From G965279355 sp965279355 (GTDB taxonomy: Bacteria > Pseudomonadota > Alphaproteobacteria > CACIAM-22H2), in the NCBI GenBank assembly GCA_965279355.1, contig OZ257155.1, positions 3,906,001 to 3,970,000 on the forward strand: a DNA stretch of 64,000 nt, read 5' to 3'. Position 1 is the stretch's first letter. Each line of letters starts with the position of its first letter. The notes beneath the pieces were generated by a model, which was given only the letters and a program-made list of their open reading frames with translations, did no database searches and was not told the DNA's origin. Shown piece by piece: positions 17,532-26,886 of this stretch. The translations under genes were made by a program, and so were the position numbers.

Positions 17532-19721
17532 TCATTCCGCCGCAACCTGTCGCCGTCCGGCCAAAGTTGCCATGACGTTGCCGATCAGCCGGTGGCCGAT
17601 CTCGCCGTCTTCCGCGGCTCCCATGGTCAGGATGGATTCCGGATGGAACTGCACCGCCGCCGCCGGTAACCTCTTGTGGCGAACCGCCATGATCAATCCG
17701 GCCCCGGTGCGCGCGATGACCTCCAGTTCATTCTCCGGAAAGTCCGTGGGGCGGGCATAGAGCGAATGATAGGCGCCGACGCGGCAAGGTGACGGCAGGC
17801 CGGCAAAGAGTGGGTCGCCGGTGTGGCTGATATCCCAGGTCTTGCCATGTCGCGGCTGGGGCAGGACATCGAGCGCGCCGCCAAAGGCTTCGACCATGCC
17901 TTGCAGGCCCAGACAGACGCCAAATTGCGGAATACCGGCAGCGGCAAGGCGACGGACGAGATCGGGAACGCCGAACTCCTCAGGCCGCCCCGGTCCCGGC
18001 GAATGGACGACCAGATCCGGCTGCGCCGCCACCAGGCGATCAAACGGCAGGCTGTGGCGGTAGGTCGAGACATCGGCGCCGGTCTGCCGGAAATAATCCG
18101 CCAGCGTGTGGACGAACGAGTCTTCGTTGTCAATCAGGACCACGCGCTTGCCGGCGGCGGGTTTGGGCGGTGCGACGGGCTCGGCGACAATCGCAGGCCC
18201 GTTGGTCATTTCGGCGAGCGCGCGGAACAGGCTGGTCGCCTTGGTGCGGCATTCCGCGTCTTCTTCCAGGCCGACGGAATCCCAGACCAGCGTGGCGCCG
18301 GCGCGGTAATTAGCATAGCCGTCTTTCAGATGAACGGTGCGGATGGTGATGCCGGTATTTACGTCGCCCGACAATGCAAAAGCTCCAACAGCGCCGCCGT
18401 ACCAGGCGCGCGAACTGCGCTCGGTCGCTTCGATGATCTCGATCGCCTTTTTCTTTGGCGCTCCGGTCAGAGTCACCGCCCACATATGCGAGAGGAACGC
18501 ATCGATCCCGGTGAGGCCCTCGCGCAGACGGCCTTCGACGTGATCGACGGTGTGGAACAGACCTTCATAGGTTTCTATCAGGCGCCGCCCGAGGAGTTTC
18601 ACGGTGCCGGGCCGGCAGATGCGCGACTTGTCGTTGCGGTCGACGTCGGTGCACATCGTCAGCTCGACTTCGTCCTTTTCCGAGTTGATCAGCGCCTTGA
18701 GCCGTTCAGCATCCTGCATCGGATTCTTGCCGCGTCGCGCGGTACCGGAAATCGGGCAGGACTCAACACGATCCCCTTCAACGCGAACGAACATCTCAGG
18801 TGAAGTGCCGACAAGCTGATCGGGGCCAAGCTGAAGGAAGAATTCGAACGGGCTTGGATTCACGCGCTTCAGGCGCGCGAACAGTGCCGAGGCAGGATGA
18901 TGAAAAGCCGCGGAGTAGGTCTGGCTCAATACCACCTCAAAGATATCGCCAACCCGCATCCGCTCGCGCGCGACGTCGACGATCTTGGCATATTCCTCGG
19001 ATGTGTGATCTGACGTCGGGGTCGTGTCGCCGTTCAGCTTCGGTGACTTGGCAACCGCCTTGTTGAAACTGCGCCGTTTAGCGCCGGCGGTCGTTACGCC
19101 CGCCTGCTCGAACTCATAGTCGAGCCGGTAAGCGATCTCTTTGCGCCGGTCGAGGACCAGCATCTGGTCGGGCAGGAAGAGATGAAGGTCGCGCGTGTCG
19201 GCCGGCCGCTCGTTCTTGAAAGCGATCGGTTCAAACTGGAAGAGCAGGTCGTAGCCGAAGGCACCGTAGAGACCGATGAAGTTGTCCTGCAGTCCCTTGA
19301 AGTCGGCGATCAGGCGGCGCAGCGGCGACACAAGCGACGGCTGAAGGCTACGCTCTTCCTCGGTAAAGGTCTCACTGGAGGGAAGGATATCCAAAGCTAG
19401 GACACGGCTCTCGCGCTCGACCATCTTTGTGGATGGCGTATCGAGGATCACCGGCTCCAGGATCTTCAGGAGTGCTTCGCCGCGCTCGTTCAGCGCGCGG
19501 AAGCTGATGCGGCGCTCGCGGCCGATGATCTCGACCGGCGGGGCTGCAAAGCCGAACTCCCACCGTGAATAGCGACCCGGATAATCGACGCCGGACGAAA
19601 AGAGAGCACCGCGCTCGCGGTCGAGCCGCTCGGCGAAGCCGTCGAGGGCCGTTTCATAGGAAAGCGAGCGCTGGCGGCGCTCGATGGCAATGCCGGACTT
19701 GCTGACAAATCGATACATCAT
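17532..19721 (-). CDS. trpE(G): Anthranilate synthase, TrpE-TrpG fusion
   Basis: 729-residue bifunctional enzyme making anthranilate from chorismate and glutamine, the first step of tryptophan synthesis. The N-terminal two thirds are component I (PSPFEFFLQLG, SPEMFVRVEGDRVESCPISGTARRG, then DVDRNDKSRICRPG and GAPKKKAIEII). The last third is a class I glutamine amidotransferase with nucleophile in GVCLGLQGM and HPES near the end (QFHPES). Fused TrpEG is a known trait of rhizobia and Azospirillum. The start is one of two adjacent ATGs (19721 or 19718). A Trp-rich leader peptide and attenuator-like hairpins lie upstream. Confidence 0.95.
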   Translation of the reverse strand: MMYRFVSKSGIAIERRQRSLSYETALDGFAERLDRERGALFSSGVDYPGRYSRWEFGFAAPPVEIIGRERRISFRALNERGEALLKILEPVILDTPSTKMVERESRVLALDILPSSETFTEEERSLQPSLVSPLRRLIADFKGLQDNFIGLYGAFGYDLLFQFEPIAFKNERPADTRDLHLFLPDQMLVLDRRKEIAYRLDYEFEQAGVTTAGAKRRSFNKAVAKSPKLNGDTTPTSDHTSEEYAKIVDVARERMRVGDIFEVVLSQTYSAAFHHPASALFARLKRVNPSPFEFFLQLGPDQLVGTSPEMFVRVEGDRVESCPISGTARRGKNPMQDAERLKALINSEKDEVELTMCTDVDRNDKSRICRPGTVKLLGRRLIETYEGLFHTVDHVEGRLREGLTGIDAFLSHMWAVTLTGAPKKKAIEIIEATERSSRAWYGGAVGAFALSGDVNTGITIRTVHLKDGYANYRAGATLVWDSVGLEEDAECRTKATSLFRALAEMTNGPAIVAEPVAPPKPAAGKRVVLIDNEDSFVHTLADYFRQTGADVSTYRHSLPFDRLVAAQPDLVVHSPGPGRPEEFGVPDLVRRLAAAGIPQFGVCLGLQGMVEAFGGALDVLPQPRHGKTWDISHTGDPLFAGLPSPCRVGAYHSLYARPTDFPENELEVIARTGAGLIMAVRHKRLPAAAVQFHPESILTMGAAEDGEIGHRLIGNVMATLAGRRQVAAE

Positions 19722-19733
19722 GGTCGCTACCCG

Positions 19734-19770
19734 AAAAATCTCGCGAACGGATTTCGAATCCGGGCGTTCG
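19734..19770 (-). terminator. Candidate trp attenuator terminator
   Basis: On the minus strand CGAACG pairs with CGTTCG around an inner GATT/AATC stem (19744-19770), followed by TTTTT (19734-19738), 13 bases before the trpE(G) start. The alternative hairpin CGGGC-CGAAC-GCCCG (19761-19775) uses the same bases and would exclude it, as expected of an antiterminator. The regulatory pairing is inferred. Confidence 0.55.
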
Positions 19771-19834
19771 GCCCGAAAACGGCAATCAGCTCAGCAGTAA
19801 ATGAAAATGGGAAAGGGATGGCTGGTGACGGTTG

Positions 19835-19885
19835 TCACCACCAGAGGCGGGCAGCGGATGACCAGAGGTGCGATCCAGCAGACAT
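19835..19885 (-). CDS. trpL: trp operon leader peptide
   Basis: A 16-codon ORF reads MSAGSHLWSSAARLWW and then TGA. Three of 16 residues are Trp, including two tandem Trp codons directly before the stop, and it lies 113 bases upstream of trpE(G) on the same strand. The last Trp codon and stop lie in a 7-bp stem. Known rhizobial trpE(G) leaders are of this kind: ribosome stalling at Trp codons when charged tRNA-Trp is scarce prevents terminator formation. The ribosome-binding site is weak (GGGAA about 12 bases upstream). Confidence 0.8.
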   Translation of the reverse strand: MSAGSHLWSSAARLWW

Positions 19886-20022
19886 GAACCCGAGCAGTTC
19901 CCGTAAAAATAGCGAACAGGAGCAGCTTAGCCGCAGAAATTGCCGCTGTCCAGCCAACCCAACGAGCCGGTAGTCGTTAAAAATGAAGATGATTCCCACC
20001 GCCGAGCACGCTACAAGGCCGC

Positions 20023-21000
20023 ATGAGCGTACTCGTCACCGGCGCCGCCGGATTCATCGGTTATCACGTCGCCGAAGCGCTGCTGGCGCGCGGGGAAACA
20101 GTCCATGGGCTGGACAATATCAACGATTACTACGATCCGGCTCTGAAACAAGCGCGGCTCCAGCAGATCAGAAAGCACAGGAATTTCCGTTTCACCAAGG
20201 CCGACCTTGCCGAACCTGGCCTCGTGGCCGGCCTTCTGAAGTCGAATTCCGATATCGATCGGGTGGTACATCTCGCGGCACAGGCTGGTGTGCGTTATTC
20301 GCTGACCAATCCGGCAGCATATATCCAGGCCAACATCGTCGGGCACTTCAACGTGCTTGAGGCTTGCCGCCACCAGAGCGGCCTGAAGCATCTAGTGTAT
20401 GCGTCGTCGTCCTCAGTTTATGGCGGCAACACCAAACTGCCGTTTTCCATCGACGACATGGTGGATTCACCGGTCTCGCTCTATGCCGCGACTAAGGCCG
20501 CGGACGAGCTGATGTCGCATTGCTACAGCCACCTCTACGGTATTCCGGCGACGGGTCTGCGGTTCTTCACGGTCTACGGGCCGTGGGGTCGGCCGGATAT
20601 GTCCGCCTATATTTTCACCAAAGCGATATTGGAGAAGAAGCCTATCACTGTTTTCAATCACGGTGATATGCGCCGTGATTTTACCTATATCGACGATGTT
20701 GTCGCTGGCGTGCTGGTGGCACTCGACCGCCCGCCCACAGGGAAAGGTAAAGCACCGCATCGCCGCTATAATCTCGGCAACCACAAATCAGAGCCGCTGA
20801 TGCGTTTCATCGAGACAATCGAGCGCGCGACCAATCATAAGGCGATCATCGAGTTCGCGGAGATGCAGCCCGGCGACGTGAAGGAAACCTACGCCGATAT
20901 CGCAGCAGCGCAGCTCGATCTCGGCTTCCAACCGAAGACGCCGATCGACAAGGGCATCCCGCAGTTCGTCGATTGGTACCGCCAGTACCACGGCTCCTGA
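20023..21000 (+). CDS. NAD-dependent epimerase, UDP-glucuronate 4-epimerase type
   Basis: 325-residue extended short-chain dehydrogenase. The NAD motif GAAGFIG lies at residues 7-13, followed by LDNINDYYDPALKQARL, which is typical of UDP-glucuronate epimerases (LpsL/CapI). The catalytic YxxxK is in SLYAATKAADEL, and GLRFFTVYGPWGRPDM is a family signature. It would convert UDP-GlcA to UDP-GalA for lipopolysaccharide or exopolysaccharide. It stands alone, divergent from trpE(G), with no other sugar genes next to it. Confidence 0.9.
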   Translation: MSVLVTGAAGFIGYHVAEALLARGETVHGLDNINDYYDPALKQARLQQIRKHRNFRFTKADLAEPGLVAGLLKSNSDIDRVVHLAAQAGVRYSLTNPAAYIQANIVGHFNVLEACRHQSGLKHLVYASSSSVYGGNTKLPFSIDDMVDSPVSLYAATKAADELMSHCYSHLYGIPATGLRFFTVYGPWGRPDMSAYIFTKAILEKKPITVFNHGDMRRDFTYIDDVVAGVLVALDRPPTGKGKAPHRRYNLGNHKSEPLMRFIETIERATNHKAIIEFAEMQPGDVKETYADIAAAQLDLGFQPKTPIDKGIPQFVDWYRQYHGS

Positions 21001-21003
21001 GAC

Positions 21004-22791
21004 TCAGGCGTACAGCCGGTCCAGGTCGGCGCCGTAGGCTTCCCGGACCTTGTGACGGCGGACCTTCAGGGTCGGCGTCATCATTTCATTGGCTACGGTG
21101 AAGGCTTCGGGAACCACGACAAAGCGTCGCACGCGTTCCATCTGGCTGACCCGGGCATTGACCCGCTGGACGGCCGCGTCGATGGCAGCGACAAAATCCT
21201 TTTCCTTGAGCAGTTCCGCGACGTCGCTCTTTCTGCCGCGCTCGCCGGCCCAGCCCTGCACGAATTCCGGATGCGGCACGATGGCGGCCACCAGATACGG
21301 CCGGCGGTCGCCATAGACCATCGCCTGCGCGATCTCCTTCTCGAGAACCAGCAGGCTTTCGACATTGGCGGGCGCAATCATGTCGCCGCCGGAGTTCTTG
21401 ATGAAGTCCTTCTTGCGGTCGGTGATCTTGATATAGCCGTCCTCGTCGAGCTGCCCGACATCGCCGGTATGCAGCCAGCCGTCGCGCAAGGCCTGCGCGG
21501 TGGCTTCCGGTTCGTTCCAGTAGCCCTGCATGACCAGCTCGCCGCGGACCAGGATTTCTCCGTCTTCGGCGATCTTCACCTCAACGCCGGTCAGCGGCGG
21601 ACCCACCGTGTCGAGCTTGACCTTGCTCGGCAGATTGCAGGCGATGACCGGCGAGGCCTCTGTCTGGCCGTAGCCCTGCAGCAGGTTCAGCCCCAGCGCC
21701 GTGAAGAAGATTCCGATATCCGGATTGAGCGCGGCGCCGCCCGACACCAGCGCCTTGAGTCGCCCGCCAAATCGCGCGCGAATCTTGTTGCGCACCAGCT
21801 TGTCGACGACCCAGTCGGTGATTTTCTCGCCAAAGGTGAGGCTTCTGGGGTCGTGATAACGCTTCTGTCCCAGGGTCAGCGCCTTGAAGAACAGCTTAGC
21901 CTTTAACCCGCCGTCACGTTCGATACCTGTGAGAATTTTGCGATGCATCGTCTCGTAGAGACGTGGTACCGCCGTCATGATGGTCGGTCGAGCCTCAAGC
22001 AGGTTGCCGGCCAGCGCTTCCGTGCTTTCTGCGCAATAAACCTGTGCCCCGATGGTGATCGGGAAGTACACGCCGGCCGTATGTTCGTAGGAATGGGACA
22101 TCGGCAGGAAAGACAGGAACACCTCATCCGCAAGCCCGAGTTCGAGCAGCACGTCATGGGCGCCCAGGCAGTTGTGGATAATGCTGCCATGCTTGAGCGC
22201 GACGCCCTTCGGCAGGCCACCGGTGCCCGAGGTGTAGATGAGGCAGGCGATGTCGCTGCGCTTGATCTGCGCGACGCGGGCCTCGATATCGTCCGGCGCC
22301 TGGCCGCCGCGGGACAGCGCCTCGTCCCAGCTTTCCATGGTGACGCCGACATCCTGGGTCAGGTGGGGCGGTTCGATGGCAATGATGAAGCCACAACCCG
22401 GCGTATGCCGGGCGGCGGGCAGCACCCGTTCCGCCAGCGCCTTTGTCGAGACGATAACGCCGCGCGCCCCGCTGTTGCCCAGGATGTGGCGGTGATCGTC
22501 GATGGTGTTGGTCGTATAGGCGGGAACGGTGATCGCGCCCAGCGACATGATGGCGAGATCGGCGATCGCCCATTCCGGCCGGTTTTCAGAAACGAGGCCG
22601 ACGCGATCCCCCGACCGAACCCCTTGGGCCGCCAGCGCGCGGGCAAGAAGGTTTGCCTGCCGGGCGCATTCGCGCCAGCTATAGGCCTTCCACGCACCGC
22701 CCTGCTTGGCCCACATGAACGGCTTGTCGCCGAGGCGGGCTACCTGGTCGAGGAATGCCCTCACGAGATTCGGGCATGCCTGGTAATCCAT
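21004..22791 (-). CDS. Long-chain acyl-CoA synthetase (FadD15/ACSL type)
   Basis: About 595 residues. AMP-forming ligase that activates fatty acids to acyl-CoA. The P-loop-like YTSGTGGLPKGV, then GYGQTEASPVI, DGWLHTGDVGQLDEDGYIKITDRKKD and a C-terminal Lys-containing TPTLKVRR segment are as in long-chain synthetases. The frame stays open for another 450 bases upstream, but that part is antisense to the peptidase gene. The ATG at 22791 (MDYQACPNLVRAF) has a GGGGGAAA site before it. Convergent with the epimerase gene, 3 bases apart. Confidence 0.93.
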   Translation of the reverse strand: MDYQACPNLVRAFLDQVARLGDKPFMWAKQGGAWKAYSWRECARQANLLARALAAQGVRSGDRVGLVSENRPEWAIADLAIMSLGAITVPAYTTNTIDDHRHILGNSGARGVIVSTKALAERVLPAARHTPGCGFIIAIEPPHLTQDVGVTMESWDEALSRGGQAPDDIEARVAQIKRSDIACLIYTSGTGGLPKGVALKHGSIIHNCLGAHDVLLELGLADEVFLSFLPMSHSYEHTAGVYFPITIGAQVYCAESTEALAGNLLEARPTIMTAVPRLYETMHRKILTGIERDGGLKAKLFFKALTLGQKRYHDPRSLTFGEKITDWVVDKLVRNKIRARFGGRLKALVSGGAALNPDIGIFFTALGLNLLQGYGQTEASPVIACNLPSKVKLDTVGPPLTGVEVKIAEDGEILVRGELVMQGYWNEPEATAQALRDGWLHTGDVGQLDEDGYIKITDRKKDFIKNSGGDMIAPANVESLLVLEKEIAQAMVYGDRRPYLVAAIVPHPEFVQGWAGERGRKSDVAELLKEKDFVAAIDAAVQRVNARVSQMERVRRFVVVPEAFTVANEMMTPTLKVRRHKVREAYGADLDRLYA

Positions 22792-22884
22792 GCTATTTCC
22801 CCCTGAATTGCGCCTTAGCCGGCGCCTTGGTTCCGTCGGTTGACAGACACATATATCGGAAAGCGACCAGGAGCGAATACTCTG

Positions 22885-24699
22885 ATGACTACATATCGGG
22901 CGGCCCAGACGGCCGCGGCAGCGGCGGCGCCGGACCTCGGCAATCTCCCGGAATGGGATCTCAAGGATCTTTATACCGGACGGGACGCCCCCGAACTGGC
23001 CCGCGATCTCGATCAGGCCGAAAAAATCGCCAAGGATTTCCGCGAACGGTACACCGGCAAGCTGGCCGGGCTCTCCGGCGTCGATCTCGCCGCTGCGGTT
23101 GCCAGCTACGAGCAACTCGATGAAATGCTGGGCCGGGTCGGGAGTTTTGCCTCGCTGACCTCGGCCGGCAACCAGATCGATCCCGAGATTTCCAAGTTCG
23201 CGCAGACGATGCGCGAGCGGCTCAACGGGATATCGACCCAACTAATTTTCTTTCGGCTCGAGATCAACAAGATCGACGACGCCGATATGGCGCAGAAGCT
23301 GAAAGACCCCAGGCTCGCCCGCTACGCGCCCTGGCTGCGCGACGTCCGGGTCTGGCGGGCGCATGACCTGCCGGATGAGCAGGAGCGGCTGTTGCATGAG
23401 AAGCGCGTCGCGGGCGCCGATGCCTGGAGCCGCCTGTTTGACGAGACGATGGCGGGCCTGCGGTTCCCGGTAAACGGCAAGGACCTCGGCAGTGCCGAAG
23501 CGCTGCACCTTCTGTCGGATCGCGACCGCAAGGTGCGCGAGACGGCCGGCAAGTCGGTCGGCAAGGTGCTGGGTGACAATGTCCGGCTGTTTGCGCTGAT
23601 CACCAACACCCTCGCCAAGGACAAGGAGATCGAGGATCGCTGGCGGAAATTTCCGCGGCCTATTTCATCCATGAATCTCGCCAATCTGGTCGAGGACGAG
23701 GTGGTGGATGCGCTGATCGCTGCTGTTCGCGCCGCCTATCCGAAGCTGTCGCATCGCTATTACGCGATGAAGGCGAAATGGTTCGGCCTTAAGCAGCTGG
23801 AATACTGGGATCGCAACGCACCGCTGCCGGAAGCCGACGAGCAGACGATTCCCTGGGCGAAAGCGCGGGACACGGTGCTGGAAGCCTACGGGAAGTTCTC
23901 GCCGGATCTCGCATCGGTCGGAAAGAAGTTCTTCGACAGCGCCTGGATCGACGCGCCGGTGCGTCCCGGCAAATCGCCGGGCGCCTTCGCGCATCCTACG
24001 GTACCCTCGGCACATCCCTATCTGCTGGTGAATTATCTCGGCAAGACGCGCGATGTGATGACCCTGGCGCATGAGCTGGGCCACGGCGTGCATCAGGTGC
24101 TGGCCGGCAAGCAGGGGCAGTTGCTTTCAGGCACACCGCTGACCCTCGCCGAGACGGCGTCAGTGTTCGGCGAGATGCTGACCTTCCGCTCCATGCTCGA
24201 CAACGAGACGGACCCGAAAAAGCGCAAGGCAATGCTGGCCGGCAAGGTCGAGGACATGCTGAACACGGTCGTGCGTCAGATCGCCTTCTGCGAATTCGAG
24301 CGCCGCATTCACGACGAACGCCGCCAGGGCGAGATGACGCCGGAACGGATCTGCGAAATCTGGATGTCGATCCAGGGCGAGAGCCTGGGGCCGGCTCTGC
24401 ATTTCGACGAAGAGTACAAATACTACTGGAGCTATATCCCGCATTTCATCCATTCGCCGTTCTACGTCTACGCTTACGCGTTCGGTGATTGTCTGGTGAA
24501 CTCGCTCTACGCCGCCTATCGCAAGACACCTTCGGGCTTCGCCGAGAAATATCTCGACATGCTCAAAGCCGGCGGCTCGAAGCGGCATCAGGAACTGCTG
24601 GCGCCGTTCGGCTTCAACGCCGCCGATCCTGCGTTCTGGAGCATCGGGCTCAGCGTCGTCGAAGGGTTTATCGACGAGCTCGAAAAACTGGATGGCTGA
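22885..24699 (+). CDS. M3-family oligoendopeptidase (PepF-like)
   Basis: About 604 residues. Cytoplasmic zinc peptidase degrading short peptides. The catalytic motif HELGH is present in TLAHELGHGVHQVL, followed by the second zinc site LAETASVFGEML with its Glu. The C-terminal YYWSYIPHFIHSPFYVYAYAFG is typical of PepF/M3B enzymes. A TTG at 22840 would add 15 residues, but the ATG at 22885 is preceded by AGGAG 11 bases away. It overlaps the next gene by 8 bases. Confidence 0.92.
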   Translation: MTTYRAAQTAAAAAAPDLGNLPEWDLKDLYTGRDAPELARDLDQAEKIAKDFRERYTGKLAGLSGVDLAAAVASYEQLDEMLGRVGSFASLTSAGNQIDPEISKFAQTMRERLNGISTQLIFFRLEINKIDDADMAQKLKDPRLARYAPWLRDVRVWRAHDLPDEQERLLHEKRVAGADAWSRLFDETMAGLRFPVNGKDLGSAEALHLLSDRDRKVRETAGKSVGKVLGDNVRLFALITNTLAKDKEIEDRWRKFPRPISSMNLANLVEDEVVDALIAAVRAAYPKLSHRYYAMKAKWFGLKQLEYWDRNAPLPEADEQTIPWAKARDTVLEAYGKFSPDLASVGKKFFDSAWIDAPVRPGKSPGAFAHPTVPSAHPYLLVNYLGKTRDVMTLAHELGHGVHQVLAGKQGQLLSGTPLTLAETASVFGEMLTFRSMLDNETDPKKRKAMLAGKVEDMLNTVVRQIAFCEFERRIHDERRQGEMTPERICEIWMSIQGESLGPALHFDEEYKYYWSYIPHFIHSPFYVYAYAFGDCLVNSLYAAYRKTPSGFAEKYLDMLKAGGSKRHQELLAPFGFNAADPAFWSIGLSVVEGFIDELEKLDG

Positions 24700-26038
24700 C
24701 GACGAAGAAAACTCGATCGGCGGACGGCTGAAGCGCTACGCACGCGTCGGAGCCGCTGTCGGCGGGATCGGTCTGCGTTTCGGGGCAGGGCGCGTCTTCG
24801 GGATCGATCTCGACAAGGGGAAGCATGCCGGCGAGCTGCGGCTGGCACTGGGTGGGCTGAAGGGTCCGCTGATGAAGGTCGCGCAGCTTCTTTCGACCAT
24901 TCCCAACGCGCTGCCGGAAGAATACGTGCAGGAGCTGATCCAGCTTCAATCCAACGCGCCCTCGATGGGCTGGCCGTTCGTGCGGCGTCGAATGGCGTCC
25001 GAGCTTGGTGCCGACTGGGAGAAGAAATTCGCGTCGTTCACGCGCGAGGCTGTGGCTGCGGCGTCCCTGGGCCAGGTGCATCGCGCGCGCACTCACGACG
25101 ATGAAGATGTCGCCTGCAAGCTTCAGTATCCGGAGATGCATTCGACGGTCGAAGCCGATCTCCGCCAGTTGAAGCTCGTCTTCGCGATCTTCGAGCGTTA
25201 CGACCGCGCCGTGAATACGCGTGAGATCCACGCCGAGCTGACGGCGCGGCTGCGCGAGGAACTCGACTACGAGCGTGAAGCCAAGCATATGAGCCTCTAC
25301 GGGCATATGCTGAAAGACGAGACGGGCGTGCACATACCCGAGGCGGTTTCGTCGCTGTCGACACGCCGGTTGCTGACGATGACCTGGCAGGAGGGCGCCA
25401 AGCTGCTCAGCGTCAAGGACTGGCCGGTGGAGCGCCGCAACGAAGTCGCGATCAATATGTTCCGGGCCTGGTATGTGCCGTTCTATTTCTACGGCGTCAT
25501 CCACGGCGATCCGCATCTCGGCAACTACACAGTGCGCGACGACGGCACCGTGAACCTGCTCGACTTCGGCTGTATCCGCGTCTTTCCGCCGTCCTTCGTC
25601 GGCGGGGTGATCGATCTCTACAAGGCGTTGCGCGACGGCGATCAGGCGCTGGCGGTGAGCGCCTATGAGACCTGGGGCTTCAGCGGTCTTTCGAAAGAAC
25701 TGATCGGCGTCCTCAACCAATGGGCGGCGTTCGTCTACGCGCCGTTGATGGAAGATCGTCCGCGCCTGATCGAGGAAACCAACTCCGGCGTCTACGGCCA
25801 GAAGGTTGCCGGCAAGGTGCATAACGAACTTCGTCGTCTGGGCGGCGTAACGCCACCGCGCGAGTTCGTGCTGATGGACCGCGCCGCGATCGGCCTCGGT
25901 TCGGTGTTCCTGCATCTGAAGGCGGAGATCAACTGGCACCGCCAGTTCCACGATCTCATCCGCGACTTCGATCTTGACCGTTTGGCCAAGCGACAGGCGG
26001 CGGCGCTGAAACTGGCAAAAATCAGTAAGCCGGCATAA
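24692..26038 (+). CDS. ABC1/AarF (UbiB-family) atypical kinase
   Basis: 448-residue UbiB-family protein. Seen in order: a KxGQ-like segment (PLMKVAQLLSTIPNALP, about 49-65), the Ala-rich loop AAASLGQVHRAR replacing the usual P-loop, catalytic HGDPHLGN, and LLDFGCI carrying the metal-binding DFG Asp. Such proteins are ATPases that help ubiquinone or lipid metabolism. Its ATG lies inside the end of the upstream peptidase gene (8-base overlap), so the two are co-translated. COQ9, another ubiquinone factor, is 7 kb away. Confidence 0.9.
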   Translation: MADDEENSIGGRLKRYARVGAAVGGIGLRFGAGRVFGIDLDKGKHAGELRLALGGLKGPLMKVAQLLSTIPNALPEEYVQELIQLQSNAPSMGWPFVRRRMASELGADWEKKFASFTREAVAAASLGQVHRARTHDDEDVACKLQYPEMHSTVEADLRQLKLVFAIFERYDRAVNTREIHAELTARLREELDYEREAKHMSLYGHMLKDETGVHIPEAVSSLSTRRLLTMTWQEGAKLLSVKDWPVERRNEVAINMFRAWYVPFYFYGVIHGDPHLGNYTVRDDGTVNLLDFGCIRVFPPSFVGGVIDLYKALRDGDQALAVSAYETWGFSGLSKELIGVLNQWAAFVYAPLMEDRPRLIEETNSGVYGQKVAGKVHNELRRLGGVTPPREFVLMDRAAIGLGSVFLHLKAEINWHRQFHDLIRDFDLDRLAKRQAAALKLAKISKPA

Positions 26039-26107
26039 GCGGCTAGATGCTTAATGCCATTAATATAAAATATTAACTTTATTTAACAAAAAGTTTACGC
26101 GATCATC
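26039..26107. promoter_or_regulatory. AT-rich probable promoter region
   Basis: The stretch from 26048 to 26096 is strikingly AT-rich (TTAATATAAAATATTAA at about 26059-26075 is nearly palindromic) in an otherwise GC-rich region. It lies directly ahead of an unrecognised gene and is the likely site of its promoter. No defined -35/-10 pair is claimed. Confidence 0.35.
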
Positions 26108-26137
26108 GTGATCGATCCTGAGCTGGAGCGATTACAG

Positions 26138-26785
26138 GTGAACCTCAGTCCCTTGCTGCTATTGTCGCCGCGCCGCGTACTGGCGAAAAACAGTGCGGCG
26201 GATTCAGGTAGCGCGGTCGATGGCAGGCATCAGTTTCGCCTGAGCGACGGCCTTGCGAGTGCCGCCGCGACCGGAGGGGTGACGTCTGCTTCTGCGCCGA
26301 TTGCTGCCGCTCTGCCGCCGGAGCCGGCAGGGCTTCCCGAGCTGACCGCACCGATGGCCGGCCCGGTCTTCCCGGCGGATCGGCAGATCCTGAAGGACTT
26401 TGCCTCCGACATCGCGACGGCACCTGAGATTGTCGGGGAACTCACGGCGCTCTACGTCGAACAGCACCCCCGGCTGGCCATACGCTTCGTAGCGCGCGCG
26501 GCGGCGTTCAGACCCTGGGCCGTCGAAGACATCGAGCGCGCCGCGACGAGACGTCAGGGCTACGGATTGCACCGTCTGGCGGCGCTGATGCTGTCGGCCC
26601 TCGATCTCGTGACGGCGCCGCGCGAAGCCGCGGTCCTGTTGCCGGCCTATCTCGATGTGCTGGATGATTCGGAACTGCCCTGGGCCGAAGGTCCGGTCCT
26701 CGCGCATCTGCAGCCGGTCGCCGATCCGCCACCGATTTCAGCAGATGAACTTCTTGCCAGCGAGATCGACGATCGTCTCGTTTAG
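26138..26785 (+). CDS. Unrecognised protein, 215-225 residues
   Basis: No family is recognised. The N-terminus is Ala/Ser-rich and probably disordered up to residue about 80. The C-terminal part (ILKDFASDIATAPEIVGELTALYVEQHPRL, then ALDLVTAPREAAVLLPAYLDVLDDSELPW) looks helical. The start is uncertain: GTG at 26138 has GGAG 9 bases upstream, while GTG at 26108 would add 10 residues with no ribosome site. An AT-rich stretch lies just upstream (26040-26107). No signal peptide or TM segment. Confidence 0.55.
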   Translation: MNLSPLLLLSPRRVLAKNSAADSGSAVDGRHQFRLSDGLASAAATGGVTSASAPIAAALPPEPAGLPELTAPMAGPVFPADRQILKDFASDIATAPEIVGELTALYVEQHPRLAIRFVARAAAFRPWAVEDIERAATRRQGYGLHRLAALMLSALDLVTAPREAAVLLPAYLDVLDDSELPWAEGPVLAHLQPVADPPPISADELLASEIDDRLV

Positions 26786-26886
26786 GCGTCGCTTTCCGCC
26801 CCTTGGAAAGATAGCGGCCTCCGGCCCCTTGGCAAACCGGCGTGGGGTTGGCATGGTGACCGGCCATTCTGGGGGACTAGCCGCTA

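Larger units (their letters stand above)
19722..20022. promoter_or_regulatory. Divergent regulatory gap between trpE(G) and the epimerase gene
   Basis: This 301-base gap holds the trp leader peptide (19835-19885), a hairpin over its last codons (TGGTGAC/GTCACCA, 19823-19840), the attenuator candidate and presumably two outward-facing promoters. I could not point to convincing -35/-10 pairs. No larger gene is present. Confidence 0.6.

Noticed and set aside
19741..19760. Possible tRNA TpsiC arm (TTCGAATCC)
   Set aside because: No acceptor, D or anticodon arm is present. The bases belong to the trp attenuator hairpin.
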